Shown: positions 32,331 to 47,640, counted from the first letter of the stretch. The stretch: 64,000 bases of DNA from Marsupella aquatica (GCA_973895155.1 OZ316893.1:15252001-15316000), one strand, 5' to 3'. A program made the numbers and translations. The notes: a model not told the origin generated them from the letters alone.

Positions 32331-35300
32331 TATTTATTTATTTTACCACTATAGATATTTAAATTGATAATATTCTAATGGTTTTGTTTGCATTCATTTT
32401 TTTGTATTAAAAACCTTAGTTATTATAATTCCCAAAATTGTAATAAAATACCCCTATATTTTCAATAAAAATTTGAAATTTATTTGCCTAAGTGAATTGA
32501 AAAACCCCTAGCTTCTTTGCGTGCAATGGGTCAGAATATCAAGTCTGCCCCCTTGATCCCCGTCACTCGGCTGAAGTGCAATAGTCTGATTTTCTTTTGG
32601 GGAGACCTTGGCCATGATCAGAGCCAAGGCTTGAATGGCAGAAGTGCTCTGCCACCTGGATCTTTGGTGTATACCTCCGAGTAAAATGTGAAAATTTTAT
32701 TTATAGTCACATTCTCATCTTCAGTCATTCTATCGTCTGGCAGCCTGTCTCCTAATGCTCTCCCGTGAAAACAACTTTCAATTGGTTGAAGAACTATTTA
32801 GTTGGAGTTTCCCCAGTGTAACTAGCGAACCGGCTCTTTGGTCTGTCTTGATGGCATCCTCGTTGGGTTCTGTCCTCCACCTGAACAGGCAATGAGATCA
32901 AATTAATCCGTGGACTCCCATGTTATTTTAGAGTCAATTATCTAGAAACTGGAGCCCAGATGGACCTCCAAGTCTAACAAAATGCCCCAATGAACTCTAA
33001 CAACCCATATGGACCTCGATGAAAAGTCCTTTTTAACTCAAATAATACTTCTTATATTTCCATCTGTAATATGACCTGCAACAAGAGTGTCCGGGTGCAA
33101 CAGGTAGTTTGTCCAATAGAGCCAGTAGTCAATTCATGTTTGTTCAGAGTTGTGAGAATAGACTCAAAAGAAGACAAGTTCACACAATATTTAACTTCTC
33201 CCCTTGCAGATCAGCTAGTTTTAAATTGCTTTAGGAATGACGTTCATGTCTACGATTCCTTCCCAATATTGAAATCCAATGATCCCAGCTTCTTCCAGAT
33301 TTTGTCAATTTTGTCAATCCGCTTCTAAAGAATCCAACATCAAAGGTTTTAGTTTAGATTTAAGAGAATTACAATGAATCAAAATTTTCAGATTTTTGCG
33401 AAATCTTTTCTAGCAGCAATTTTCAATTTGACATTGCTGAATCAAATCATAATGAAAAGTCATGTATAATATGGAGTTGGAAAGGATCTTGAAGAGACTG
33501 TTCTAATGAACTCAAGATTGTCACCATTTGGTAAGAATTGAGTAAGTAATTTGAAAATTTAATTTTTGATTTCATAATCTCTAACGTGAATAGAAATCTC
33601 CATAGAATAAAAATTTGTCTAAGTCCAAGACAAAATTTGAAAATTACAAAGAAAAATGCAAATCGGCCAATATAAAAACACTCTAAAGAAGACTTGTCCA
33701 TATTTTGGAATTTTTTTCTTTAGAGAATGATTTATTTTCTAATTTGAATACAATCATAATGTAAATAAAACGGTTACTAGGAGCAATTTTACCTCAATCT
33801 TTTCATCTTTTGATTTGCATGTCAGTTTTTTTACATTCTTTTTTACGGCATGGCATCCCAATTTTTACAAAGAAGTTGCCACAGACACGAATGAAGAAGT
33901 TCATTTTATCCAAAAACAAATCTCTTTGTGTTTGGAGCGTGCCATGATGATGTGGCACGCTTGGAGCCAGGAATTTTGGAAAGGACCCCTAATGGGGGTC
34001 CATCATTACATCAAACTCTAAGACTAATGGTATGTACTCTCTAGCTGAAAAAGGTATCCCCGCAGGACCATTCTGGTTTTAATAAAACTCCTGAGCGAAA
34101 AGTCTTGGGAGAAAAAGCTGCTCATTCAAGAACATAAATAGTGGTGGACCTCACCATGTGCACCTAGCCATTTGGTCTTGGGTTTTTCGTTGAGCGTTTC
34201 TTCTTAGAGTTGCAACAATCGCGGCTCGCAAGTTGGGCTCGCCCTTGGCCCCATGGAGACATCACTCCTCTCATATATGTTTCTGGAGACTTGTCACCCT
34301 CATACCAACTTTGGTTCACTATATTTGGTCCTCAACCTGGACTCTAACCCAATGGCATAGACAGACAATTAATTTGTTATGTTGATAACTTTTTAACTAG
34401 ATGTTAGTAAGTGAAGTGTCTTAGCCCATTGTGATCGAGCCGATCAAGTGTTCATGAATAGGCCCTCAAAACCTGTCGTCAGTTGGGGGTCCCAGATGAC
34501 GACTCCTGCCCCATGCCGTATCTCATGCGCCAAACATCCGTGCCTATGAAGTAAACTTCCTCAGCCTTGGGCCCAAGAGGAACTCTCACTCAAGCCCTCA
34601 TAATTGAGCCCGGCCCTTCCCATGACCAGACCAGCTCCCACACTAGTCTAAGTCTTTAGTGTATATTATCAGCTTAGCGCATTGCACTTGTTAGTGCAAG
34701 GCTTTGTTTCCCACTAGTCTCTCCATACTTAGTCCCCACTGCATGGTCGTTCGGGAGGCCTGGACCATAGAGGAGCTTGGTGTTCGAGTCAGCGACCCCG
34801 AAGCTAAGTGTTAGGGTAGTCAAATTACATGACTGAAATTCACATATAGAGTTAGATAAAAAAATTAATTCAAAATTGCAGTGGGCAGGAGGAAATGGAA
34901 GGGGGATGATAAGGATAGCAGGTTAGGTGTCTGATTGGGGGATGGGGGGGTCCGAGGGACGCAATATTCCCTTGGGAGAAAACAATGTCATTCATAAGTC
35001 TCAACTAATGTAATCTTCAGTTAGAAGTCAGGTTAGTTCATATTCACTCTACATTACTCAAATAGTGCATTTCATCGTAGATTTGCCCTTTTGCAATTCA
35101 GGTCCCACTTGAATATTAGTCACTACACTTTGGACATACACTAGGTGTTTTGCAGCTTGGTAGCCATTGCGTAGTCTAACTCCTTTTTGAGTATTTTCTT
35201 GCCCTATTTGTGAGTTTTTTCTGTTTATTGTAAATTTTGGGCCTTTTGTTGTATACTTTTGTGTGTTATACTTTTCTGCATGTACATCCTTCTATATAAA

Positions 35301-36016
35301 TGCTGGTGTCACCTTCCACTATCATTTTCTTCCTTCAAAGAATAGTTTTCTTAGGGTAGTTTGTCGTCCAACCAGGACCCTTTTGTATCCCCTTGGGTAG
35401 CTACTCCTCTACTTACAAAAATATCTCTTAACCCTCCTCTCTACAAAGAAAATAACAACGAAATAATAACCAGTGAACAATAAAAATAAAGTTGTATGAT
35501 ACTTGGTATGTACCTCCAAGGATACCTATTTACTTTGATTATAAGTAGGTATGAAGAGAAAATATTGCACAACAATCTAGGGCTATTTCCCTTATCTTTG
35601 CCCCATCCTTGTTTTTGGTTCCCTTCATCTCAGTAGTCTTTATTTAGAGTCAATGTGTTCTTGTCCATCCTCGTTTGAACAAGTTATTGGGATAATTATT
35701 CACCTAATGTTGTTTTGTCCTGATGGGTCATATTCACCTCATTTTATGTTTTGTCCTTATTAAGATTCATGTTCAGTCATATTAAGATTCATGTTCAGTC
35801 TTTAGTCAGTCTATAAGGTTACCCATAATCAGATTTAGTTCGCGATTTTATTTCAAGGTTTGTGGTTCATTATCATTCTTTAGTTCGAGCTTTCATAGTG
35901 AGATTTGAATTTTGCCACACTTCCAAAAAGCATGAGTCACTTCTCCCACTGAAGTGCCGGAGCTACTGTGTTGAGGAAACACTAAGCTCTGAAATGTGTT
36001 TAGGATACACTAAATG
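32331..36016. other. AT-rich intergenic DNA
   Basis: No gene seen. The composition changes abruptly near 32290 from GC-rich to AT-rich. It contains one copy of a dispersed repeat (about 33770-34000). Confidence 0.5.
33770..34000 (+). repeat. Dispersed repeat, copy 1
   Basis: TTTTTACGGCATGG, GCGTGCCATGATGATGTGGC and GAGCCAGGAATTTTGGAA occur here and, in the same order and spacing, at about 54610-54830. AAACGGTTA lies upstream in both. The family is not identified. Confidence 0.7.
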
Positions 36017-36144
36017 CTGAAATGTTAAGGCGGGCCATGTCGATGTCCAAGGACCAAATTCTGAAATGTTAAGGCGGACCATGTCGATGTCCAAGGACCA
36101 AATTCTGAAATGTTAAGGCGGACCATGTTCATGTCCAAGGACCA
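36017..36144 (+). repeat. 44-bp tandem repeat, nearly three copies
   Basis: Units start at 36017, 36061 and 36105 with CTGAAATGTTAAGGCGG and continue with CATGTCGATGTCCAAGGACC; the third is truncated. Copies differ by one to three bases. Confidence 0.92.
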
Positions 36145-37277
36145 GAGCGTGGCTCGCATTTGGAACTTCTGCAATGACCAGTAAGTCGAGGAAAAAATTC
36201 CAAAAATCTGTCCATGTCGTGCGCAAATTAAGCCAGTTAACATGTCTTGTGAAGTGAGCCTAGAGAAGTAGTGTCAGTTGCACCAAGTTTCGACCTCGTT
36301 TGACTTTCTTCGATGCATAACATTTCAATAACACAAGATCAATCAATACATGTCCCAGCAAACCTTTTCCGAAGGAGTGTAGTGTACTAGTGGACGCCTT
36401 AACCCTAAGCTTGTATTGAACACCGAAACAAACTTCATGCTGTGAAGGTCTACTCTAGCCTCACTCGACCGATTCTAAGACGTCATATCTTTGCATTAAA
36501 TTGACTGAATTTATCCACGAGACAGTTGTGATCCTTCGTTCACCTTTGATCAAACCGAGTAAGTAGTTCTCATCTATTTGTAGGAACGTGCATAATAGTT
36601 ATGGCCTACCATACCGATCCACTTCAGGAAGCAACCCTCCCATTAGCCCATCCTCTTTGGCACATCTTGGCCATAACGTGCGTCCACAGGGAAGGAAGGC
36701 AGGTGGACCCATGAGCTCACATTAAGACTAGGTGATAGCGTTTCCACATAATCCTCAAAAGAGTGAAGGAATGGCCAAATTGCATCGCATCAAGGTCAGT
36801 TCTGACGTCATCGAGAACGAAATCATGATAATCCACACCAGATACTATTTGGGGCCCGGGAATCGCAAGGTGGTCGGGATAAGGGGACCTGTACCGTTGG
36901 ACGGCACCTCCATCCTATGCTTAAGCTCCTGGGGATTTTCACGAATCCCTAATCGGAACAGACAACTCACATTCACAAAAAATCGGGGACAACAGGATGA
37001 TAGCATCTCTAGAACTGGGAAACGACTGTAACCTCTTCTTGAATTGCTGATGACTTTCACGAGTAAATCAGCACTAACATTGTAGTCAGATTTAGGGATC
37101 AGCTTGAGAATATCAGCATAATAATATCTCCAATCCCACACGGGCATGCTTCAGGTCAAAAAACGCAACAGCATAACCAATCTATTGCTTCAATCACGAC
37201 CTTCCTACTACGTACTACCATCGTTCAGCCGAATTCTTTACCAAAATTTCAACAATGGAATCTCTTTTTCCGTTTAT
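36145..37277. other. Intergenic DNA and uS3 3' region
   Basis: No gene. The minus-strand frame at 36845-37147 lies just downstream of the uS3 stop and is most likely 3' UTR or intergenic sequence. Confidence 0.45.
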
Positions 37278-38585
<1,308 letters not shown>

Positions 38586-38749
38586 GGTTGGAAGGATTGA
38601 GTTGCTTCGGTGCCTGGCTCGTCTACAGCAGGAACGTCCTTAGTCCCGCCTGGCGCGAACGATGCAAATCGACGCGAAAGAAAATGAAAGGAGTCGGCCC
38701 GGTCCAAAACACCCCTCAACAAACAGCCACCACAGAGCAAGCCTGTCGC

Positions 38750-38784
38750 AAACCCTAAACCTTCCCTTCGCGAACGAACCCTAA
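38750..38784 (+). promoter_or_regulatory. Two telo-box-like elements upstream of uS3
   Basis: AAACCCTAA at 38750-38758 and AACCCTAA at 38777-38784, 165-200 bases upstream of the uS3 ATG at 38585. This is the normal neighbourhood of telo-boxes in plant ribosomal protein promoters. Confidence 0.65.
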
Positions 38785-38859
38785 ACCTCGTGTAAGAGGC
38801 TTTCGTACATGGATGCGAAAAAATTATGTTCTGCGAAGTGCTCCGGGAGTTGAGGAGAG

Positions 38860-39466
38860 AGTCTCGAGGGTATTGTACTCTTCTGTTCTTTCATGTGTGC
38901 TTTAAATGTACAGTAAATAGGCCTCTAAAACGGAAAGAAAAATCCTTGCATTCTCCCCCGTAATGGGTGCACTACTGTAGTTTGGTAATTTTTGCTGTGT
39001 TCTTTGGCAGCGTGCTATATAACTTCGGATCAGCTTGCTTGTAATGTAAGGTAAATAGCCTCTGCTCATGAGGGGAAAGGGCTCCTGATACCCAAACTCC
39101 CCATGCCCATCCCTGGCCCTCCATAACTTTGGATCCCCTTGCTTGTCAGGTAAGATAACAACCTGGATACAAGTGCATATGCACAGAAAGGGCTCCAATT
39201 ACCCGGACTCCCTAAACCCATCCTTACTCACAAATATAGTCTAAATATCAAAAGTTATAGTTACCATAAAAGTCACGGCTGACAGCATAACTCTACTACG
39301 GAATCATGGACAGTATACTTTCATCACTAATTACAGTATACAAAATTATTAGATGGATAGATGCAGTTAGGGGCATTTCCTTTTGTTTTGTGCCCAACTT
39401 AGTGCTCATATCAATGTGTCTCTATAGTCTTTTCCTGTATTTTTATGTTTCCTTGCTTTCCTGGTT
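38860..39466. other. Intergenic DNA
   Basis: No gene. Two related segments with CTGCTCATG or TACCC-ACTCCC and AACTTCGGATC or AACTTTGGATC (about 39015-39125) suggest a diverged duplication. Confidence 0.4.
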
Positions 39467-39549
39467 CCACAATGATCAATTCCCTCTCCTGCCATTTGTC
39501 TCATTCCATTCTTATTTGTATGGCAGGAGTGGGAATTGATCATTGTTGG
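39467..39549. ncRNA. 83-nt near-perfect hairpin, possible small-RNA precursor
   Basis: Left arm 39467-39495 (CCACAATGATCAATTCCC onward to CTCCTGCCAT) pairs with right arm 39520-39549 (ATGGCAGGAGTGGGAATTG onward to CATTGTTGG) with a single internal mismatch and one bulged base, leaving a 24-nt loop. Stem length and loop size fit a plant miRNA or young siRNA-producing hairpin; a tiny MITE relic is the main alternative. I do not recognise a known miRNA in it. Confidence 0.4.
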
Positions 39550-40200
39550 AGACATGATACTTAGGTTGGAGACAAAAGCTTCGCAGAGAACTATAGAACA
39601 AGGATTGCACTTTCTCTTATACTCCCACGAACTAACCAGTAAGGATATTGTGGACAAGTCCTATAGTAAGTAAAGGAGAATGAAAGCATTTTTAGATTAC
39701 CTGCTGGATGGACTCAACGCAGAGGAAGAAAAGTATCAACGAGGGCGGTAGAATGGGCCTCCCCTTCCCAACCGATCACAACGCCTACTCATAGTGGCTC
39801 AGTGGGAGAGAAAGCTCCAAGTGGCATGTAGGAATGATCTGAGAAATTATTCCAGATGCAAAGTCCGGGTGATCAATACATTCTAAAATGTAACTGTTCA
39901 ACTAAACTGTAGAGGTGTGAAGCTATCAAGGCTTGGTGCAAAAAATGCAAGACAATGGCACTACGTGGGACCGACAGGGACCACCCATGATTTGCAAGTT
40001 CATCGCGGAAAGAGGGAAATCATCCATGCAAAGGTAATGAGAGGCTTTCTTATGATGATGATTGATTTGGAAAGACCCCAAAAAAGTACTTACAGCCCTA
40101 GATCGTGAGCGGATGAGAAACAATGAGATTGATTTCAGCGTCGACGGAAGAGAGACCAGTCACAACTCAGCTCCACTCAATGTTGCAAGTAGTCACACAG
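39550..40200. other. Intergenic DNA
   Basis: No gene recognised. A plus-strand open frame begins around 40062 and runs into the tandem array at 40201. Confidence 0.4.
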
Positions 40201-40310
40201 GAGCTTTGCCTAGCTCAATGGAAAATAGACCAAGCACCGGAGCTTTGCCAAGCTTAGTGGAAGAGAGGCCAAGCACTAGAGCTTTGTGGAGCTCAATGGA
40301 ACGAAGAGAA
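40201..40310 (+). repeat. 39-bp tandem repeat encoding a 13-residue period
   Basis: GAGCTTTG starts units at 40201, 40240 and 40279. The unit length is a multiple of three and the array sits in an open frame (about 40062-40340), so a peptide like GALPSSMENRPST would be repeated with changes. No start context or neighbouring exon supports a gene. Confidence 0.75.
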
Positions 40311-43300
40311 AAAAATTCTTTGCTTCTACCACGATTATGATGGAAGATCACACCACAACTTTGCCAACCAACTACAACTTCTGGTGGCGGAAAAGAGATT
40401 GGCAACACCTCAGCTAATCATAAAAATGACCACCGCATCGCACCACAACTCTGCCAATAAATGCAATGCACCACACCTCGACTTGGCTCAACTTAGAGGG
40501 ATCAATAGAAGGTGCACCCCACCGCAGCTCAAACACCACAAAGCTTGAAGCTCTTTTCCCGACAATCCACTTACACTCGCACAAGATTGCCCATTGATGT
40601 GCTCCACTTGACACTACACACTCAACCAAAGCCAGAACCCTCCCCTTTGCCGCTCACCACAAACCTCGGCCGTTTCGCTGTTGTTGCTATGATGCAGCAC
40701 ACCTCTGCCCAGGAAAGACACTAATTTACATGCAACAATTGATACTCTTTGTGAGTGTAAGGTCGATGTTGTTCCCGCTCAGTCGATGATGCGTGTGCCT
40801 CCACAAGAGGCTCATAAGACCTATTGCTTTCCGCGCTGGTAAATGTCACATCTTACTGAACGTTTGGTAACTAAGGGGCAGAGTAAGGTAGTCAAGGTTT
40901 GAACGTGGACCATTGTCTATTCAGGGTGGGGAAGGCAATTGGTGAGGAGAACTCACTCAGATAAAAAGGTCACTTAGCACTAAGAATCATGTTGGATAGT
41001 GGAGAAGCCATTTTACATCTTCATCACTCTTCCTAAACCCGTCTCTATACCTGACCTGACACATATAGATTTTGCTACACCTGGTTTTATGCCTATACCT
41101 CTCATATATAGAGGTAGGTATAGGCCGTATGCATATATATGTTTTAATATTTTAAAATTTATTTCAAAGGAACCCCACATATGGGGAAAACAAGCAGGCC
41201 AACAAGTAACAGGCCTCAAACAAAAAAATATATAGAAATTCATACAAAGTGAACCACATCAAACCACATCCATCAAGAGGCCCACCAAAGTGGAAAGGGC
41301 ACCCATTTGGCCAATAGGCAGGAAAAACCACTTAAACCACAAATTGGTATCTAAATACTCCTGGTGACCCTGAGTGCTCATTCCAGAATCAAGAGTATTG
41401 CGTTTGCAAACGCGGTGCCTAACCATGACCCTCCGATCGATCGCCGTATTGATCGCATCTGTCCCTCAAATGAGAAAATCTAGGGCTCAAAATGTAGATC
41501 TTAGAGAGATCTACGTCTAAGTAAAAATGAGGAAAATGAATCCAAAAATAATGAAAAACAAACAAAGCATTTTGATTAGCAATTACCACAATTTTGAATT
41601 AAAATTTTCTGGGCAGTTCGGGTAGGAAACATTTGTTCCCATAAACTAGCTAGTGCAGGGCAGTCTCTCGGGCGATTGACACAAGAAGCGTTGGGTCGGG
41701 AGGGGCTTTGCCTTGGCTGTCCTGAGCTATCGCCGGGGATGTTGGTTATATGGAGTTGGTGATATAAGATTTCTGAATGACTTCCCATAGCACATTGGTT
41801 CAAGCTCCTCCTTGCAAATGAACAGGTATTGCGTTCAAACCCTTCCCTACGCAAAGTGATACACGGTATTTTTGCTAAGAACCTCTCTATGTAGGTGGCT
41901 AACATCAATTTGGCCAGTTGCTTAGGGCGACAATTAGGGTTACTAAGAAGCTTGGTGGGACCTAAATCTAGGATCCAACGGTTCTACAGAAAACGGGGAA
42001 GAGGGGACAAGATCCAATTGACCTAGCCAATAAGGAAGAGAGATGAAACTTGTCAATGAAGAAATGGAGCTTGTGCTTCCAAGGGGGCCTCATTTGTCAT
42101 TGTGTCCCAACAAAAATATTCTATTTTTTGACAGGTTCTTTCTCTTAGGTCTCCAATGTTTTTTTGGTGCAAGTCCTTGGTTATCACTGGATTGGGCTTG
42201 GCCTCTTGTCTTCGTTGGAGAGGTTTAGAGTTTGGTTTTTAGTTTTTTATAAGTTTTAGGATATGGTAGTATGAGTGCATGTGGCCAACCTCCCCCTCTT
42301 TTGGAGGGAGGGCGGAAACACCCCCTACGGGAAGGTGGACCCCCGAGACAGTGGTATTAGAGTGATGACATACATTACAAGAAGAGAGGAGGAGACTGGA
42401 TGCCAAGCCTAAAATACGAGTCCCACTTGAGCGGTGGGATGAGTGGGAGGAACTCATAGGTTTGCTTGGATAGGACACAACACACTCTATTGTTGTCACT
42501 TGGTTACTTGATCATGTGCAACCTAGGGTTGAGGAGCTCCGAGCTTAGCAAGCACTTGAGGCAACTCAAATTCAGCCTCCTTCATTGACGTACAAAGACT
42601 CCTTCATTTGCTACATTGCTTAGTCCATTGCATTTGTGTTTGTATGAACCATGTAAAACTTGTGAAGCTTTGTCTTTTGAACAGAAATATACCAGATTAG
42701 GGTTTATGATTTCCAATAATTAGAGCCATAATACAAGTCATAATAAATCCATAAGTAATCCAATTTAGTCATCTCATTGGATTGAATACTACTTTTTATT
42801 ATAACCCACATGTCAAGTACACTATGAAAGTCCAAAAAACAAGCAAGGCTTCAATAAAAATAATTTATGTTAGTCAATGAATCAATGATGAATTTAGAGA
42901 ATCTTTGTATAAAGTCCTCCATAAAGTATTTTCTCTAATTTCAATCATAATTCTTTCAATCATAAGGTATTTTTCTCGTTTTTAGGGTGAGAATGAATAG
43001 TGTCATCAATAACGTTTTCATGGTTTTCACATTCTTACAATTTTATGGTGTAGTAAGGTTTTTGGGGTCTATTGCTAAAGTTCTTATTTGTATAATTTCC
43101 AGCCTGGCCAAGACGAGGCATGGGATTCAGATATAGAAGAGGACCGTGTCTGGGAGGAGCTTATAGCGGAGCAGTATGCCTTAAGTAGATGTAGAGAAGG
43201 AAGCTCTCTATTTGGATGATGACCCGAACGTTGTTACAGGTTTAGGGACCACCAATATTTGGATGCCCATACCTTTTAGGTATGAGATCCTCTCTCTCAC

Positions 43301-46300
43301 CACTTTGTAAAGATTGTAATAACTCAAAAATAACCATTGACACAAGGTTGGGCATTTCTTGTATTAGGAGGATTCAAGAGTTTTAGGCCCTCAGTCATCT
43401 TCGGTTCCCTATGCTGAGCCATCTCCAGTTCCCCACATTGAGCCATCTTCACTTGCTAACTCTTTGTCATCTTCACTTCCTGAGTTTCAACCATGACTCT
43501 CAACCATCACTAGTGCTTGACTCTCAACCGTTACCACCTCTAGACACTCAGCCAACTTGTAGAGCACCACCTCGATGGCCAATTACAGTTGAATTTTTTG
43601 ATTGTCATTTGTTGGGTACTTTTGTAGATCGGCTACTCCCTCGATGTCATATAGAGGGATGTTTGAGGATTATGGGAGTTGAGTGTGTTAGGGAGTTGCA
43701 TCATTTTGGTCTATCGGGAAGGGGGTTCAATGAAGTTGAATTAATTTCTAGATAGACACTGTAGCGGGTGCTATATAACAGCCTTGCTCCTTGAGAAGCT
43801 CATCAAGAAGTAGCCCCACCCATCTGTTGCCAGTCACTCTCCTAAAAAAGAAGTCCCAAAAACAAAAGAACGAGCTTCATTCTTGGAAAAGGAAACTTCT
43901 GCTATCCAAAACAAGCCCCATAGATTGAAAACGGGGAAGTCTCCTTGAACAAGAGACTTCCCTCCCACTCAACATTGAACTCTTGAACAGGACTCCACAA
44001 ATTAGTTGAAAATGGGCCACCTTAGCGTGACATTAACATTGAGTTTAGTAGAACTTACACAAATCTCACAGCACAAATGGCAAGAACATTAATTGAAGTT
44101 GCAACAAATTAGAAACAGAAATTTGGGAAGAATTCATAGCAAAAATGGGAGCAACACCAACAGAATGGCAGCAAAACCCTAGGACAAGTTGAAGCAGAAT
44201 AGCAGTCTAAGCTTGGTCACCCTATCTACAACGAGCCCTTCTCCTGAAACAGGAGACCCAAAAATCAAGTACGAGACCCTATCATTGGAGCAATCCATCA
44301 AAGCACTTCATGGGCCTTGAAACCGAGAGCACAACGTGATATACACACGCAATGTGGCTCACAACAACACAACAAACTAGCAGCAAGAACTGGTAGCACG
44401 AATTGGTAAATCGTAGTAAGCTAGAACATCCGAATCGCAGCCAAAGTCCAGCAAAAATGTCACAAGGCCATAGCTATAAATTGCAACCCAAAGTCCAACA
44501 AAAAGATCATAGACTCACAGCCAAAAATCGCAACCACAACCCAAACACAAGAACTTCTCTAGTCAAGCTCTTGCTCGAGTAACAACATAGCTTCAATGAA
44601 ACAAGTGAGACAGATTTTACAGGAAAATGTGTCACAACATCCAGCCAAAATGATCGGGAGATGTAGAGCACACGAACTATCAACAAAAGACATGAAAATT
44701 GGAGGAACCTATGACGGCCTGATCAGGCAATAGAGGAGATCACCAGGCGAACAACAAGGCTTGCAATCAGGTTTGGCAACAAGGTAACAAGCAACAACAC
44801 AGGGGGTGATGAGCAACAACACAGGGTTGGCTATGGCAACCACAATGTCGTGGCACAGGGAGGGCAAGCAACGGCTGTGGCTTTGCTTCACAAAGAATGC
44901 TAGGGTTGGAGCCCTCCAACTACCGGGTGGGCAGGCCCTGCATAGACCCGGTTGACTGGTACTGTGATGTATGGGCGAGGCCTAACTTCCTTGCAGTCTG
45001 TCCCACCTGGGCAGACTGGCCAGTACGCTCGGGTAGGCCTCGGGGGTCTTTATACCCCAAGTTGTGGTTTAAGTCCTCTCGGGTTGATAACAAATCTCAT
45101 ATCAATTGAGAAATATGAAAGGAAAGGCCAAGACTTGTAAGAATCTACAAGAACAAAGTCAACTGGTCAACTAAACAAGGTGGTTGTCAAACTAAAGACG
45201 AGGCAATGAAGAGCAACTACCGGACTCAACCCCACAAATTGAAATATAGTCCTAACTAACAAAAACCATAGAGTAGTAACCCTTCATTGGTTTATAATAC
45301 GTCTAACTCCGCTACCACGAATGTACAATTGCTCCCCTTCTAAGAAGGTTTTTGCCCTAGTTAGTAGTCTTTGTTTCTTGCTTGCAACAAAGGCTCTTGT
45401 GATTGTTGTCAAGTGGCCAAGGGCTTCACGTATAGTTAACAAGGAGTTGATCAAAGATTCTTCTCTTAGAACCGGTTTAAGGTCTAATCATTGTGGGCCA
45501 GCTAGAGGCTGCATAAGATCTGGTAGAATAGGAGCATCCAAAGTGCGTTCCAGGGCTCTTTCTCAATGACTGATAACAACACGCCAACCAGACTAGGGCG
45601 GCCAATATCAAGGATACCATTAGAATCAGCCTCTCACATGTTTCATTCCTTCAACAATTGGGATGCTTGCAATGAACAAAAATGTCGGGGAAAGTCTCCA
45701 ATGTATCAACAAATAGAAGAAATGAACCATCTGACTTAGCAATCTTCAATGCTCTAGAGCTTGGCAATCATCCTTGTGTGATAAGTCTCTAAACAAAGAT
45801 TTTTGGATTTTGTGGAGAAATCATCCGACCAGACCAACTAACAAGTGTACTCCATTCAATCTGGTAAAGAGTATCTTCCAAATCCGGGTTAGTGGATAGA
45901 AATCTGAACCCTTGAGTGGAGCATCTTGTAGACGCAATGGTTTGGGAAGCTCAAAGTTCAGAGGTATAGAGTCCTTATCAAGTCAATGCCACGGCCTACA
46001 GTAGCCATAGAATCAAAGGGACTTCCACGTAAACTAGATTGGTGGATTTGGTGGATAGCCCTAGTGAAGGCAAGGCACCAGGTCTTAACATCAATAGAGA
46101 TTCCTCTGTAACGCTCTAGCCTCTTATCCATGCCCTTCTCTTCATTCTCCCCAGCCGACCAAAAGTCGCAAACAAACCCTGCTCCTAGTCTCCCACATAG
46201 CTTTGCTACAACCACTAAGATCTCTAGATAGTCAAAGCCCTGCAAACACCATAGCAAGTCTTGGACTCCCCAAAGTCCTGGGATAGCTAACACCATAGAA

Positions 46301-47336
46301 AAAACCAGGTTCTCCCTCTCTTGTTCCCAAGTGGGTCAAATCTGACCACTATAAGCAAGTTCCCCCAAAAGAACAGGAAGTACTCGGTAGTATATCATCC
46401 TCCAGTGGACACTTGGTACTGGCCAGATATTGATTCACCCAGAAAAATTCTAAAAATGAGGTGTAAGGGCATAGGGGGCCAGGGGTATACCTTTACCTTG
46501 CTGGTATAGGGAAACCTTATACCGGCCCAACACCGGTTGTGACTCCTCCCAAGCAGTGTTTCAAAGAATCAAAAGGAGGGTTACCCTCCAAGTAAACCCT
46601 CTTTGTGAATCTTGCTTTGTATTATCATTGAAGGTTATAAGGGATAATCCCCTTGCTAGTCTGGCCAGCAGATTCCCCACTTGAAACCCCTCCTGTCAAT
46701 TATCCTTTGGAGTTTCTGGACATCACCACAACCCCCTTGCCCAGCTTCTCAGGATAATCTCATGCAGCCTCACTAAGTCTATGAATTTTAAATTTGTTGT
46801 GAAAAAGAGTGTTGGGAGGCTATGCTTGCTAACCCATGGCCTGTTTGGTGACCATAGCTATAATCTCCCCAGGCTCGCCACACTCACAAAATTGCACCTT
46901 ACAAGAGCATTCCCACAAGTTGCGCTAAATGCCGCTTGGTAAATAGGCAGATGACACACATACAGTCTTAGTGCAACCTTATCCATATGGTGTGAGTGAC
47001 CCCTTGTTGCCACCAGGACGTTTAGCATGATTGACGAGAATGCAATAACCCACTCCAGCCCATGGGTTAGTAAGTTACCCTACAGATACGTACCCACCGT
47101 GCAGCAACTTGGGAGGGCGTACAGAATACAGAGTACGTACAAAACAAACCCAATTGGCGGGAACCTGTGCCATAGACGACGGAGGGAGCCGCACTCCCGC
47201 AGCAGTCCACTACTGCTCTCCTCTCCAAACGGACACACACTGGTGTCATATAATATGCACGATGCAAGACCAGGCGATGCACTAGACGAGAGGAGAGGAG
47301 AGGAGTGGAGAGGAGAGTTCGAAAAACTTACGATCG
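40311..47336. other. Gene-poor DNA, no supported gene
   Basis: About 7 kb without a gene I can support. Short coding-like scraps: near 42365-42470 a frame ending PLERWDEWEELIGLLG, near 43105-43200 a piece reading DEAWDSDIEEDRVWEELI after an acceptor-like TTTCCAG, and near 43395-43490 a Ser/Pro-rich piece with later stops. These look like relics of transposon or host proteins. A duplicated AGCAACAACACAGGG occurs at about 44792-44825. A GAGGA microsatellite at 47289-47315 lies in the HD2 promoter region. Confidence 0.45.
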
Positions 47337-47345
47337 TTAGGGTTT
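47337..47345 (-). promoter_or_regulatory. Telo-box-like element upstream of HD2
   Basis: TTAGGGTTT on the plus strand, i.e. AAACCCTAA on the minus, about 300 bases before the HD2 ATG at 47641. HD2 proteins are nucleolar, so shared control with ribosome genes is plausible. Confidence 0.5.
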
Positions 47346-47640
47346 TAGCGCACGCACTGGAGAGAGGGAGGACGCGCAGCAGCAGGGTTTAGCTCAGAGT
47401 CGGACCTGTGTGTGTACCTGTTGCCTCTCTTCTTCATGAGCTTGCATGTGTAGTGTTGGCGAGGATTGTTGTCCGCCGACTGAAACGAAGCTGTTTGCTA
47501 GAAGCTCGAAACGAACGTCGAGAAATCGGGCGGGACACGGAGTAACGGCGGTAGTCGCAGGAGGCGAAGCTTGCAGTGAACACGAGGGTTGTTGTCAGCC
47601 GGGCCGCACCTCCTACGAAGAGGCGCCTCCTGTTGACCAG

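Noticed and set aside
39467-39549. Hairpin as a member of the miR482/2118 family
   Set aside because: Superficial TTCCC-CC-CCAT similarity is on the wrong arm and one base too short; no real match.
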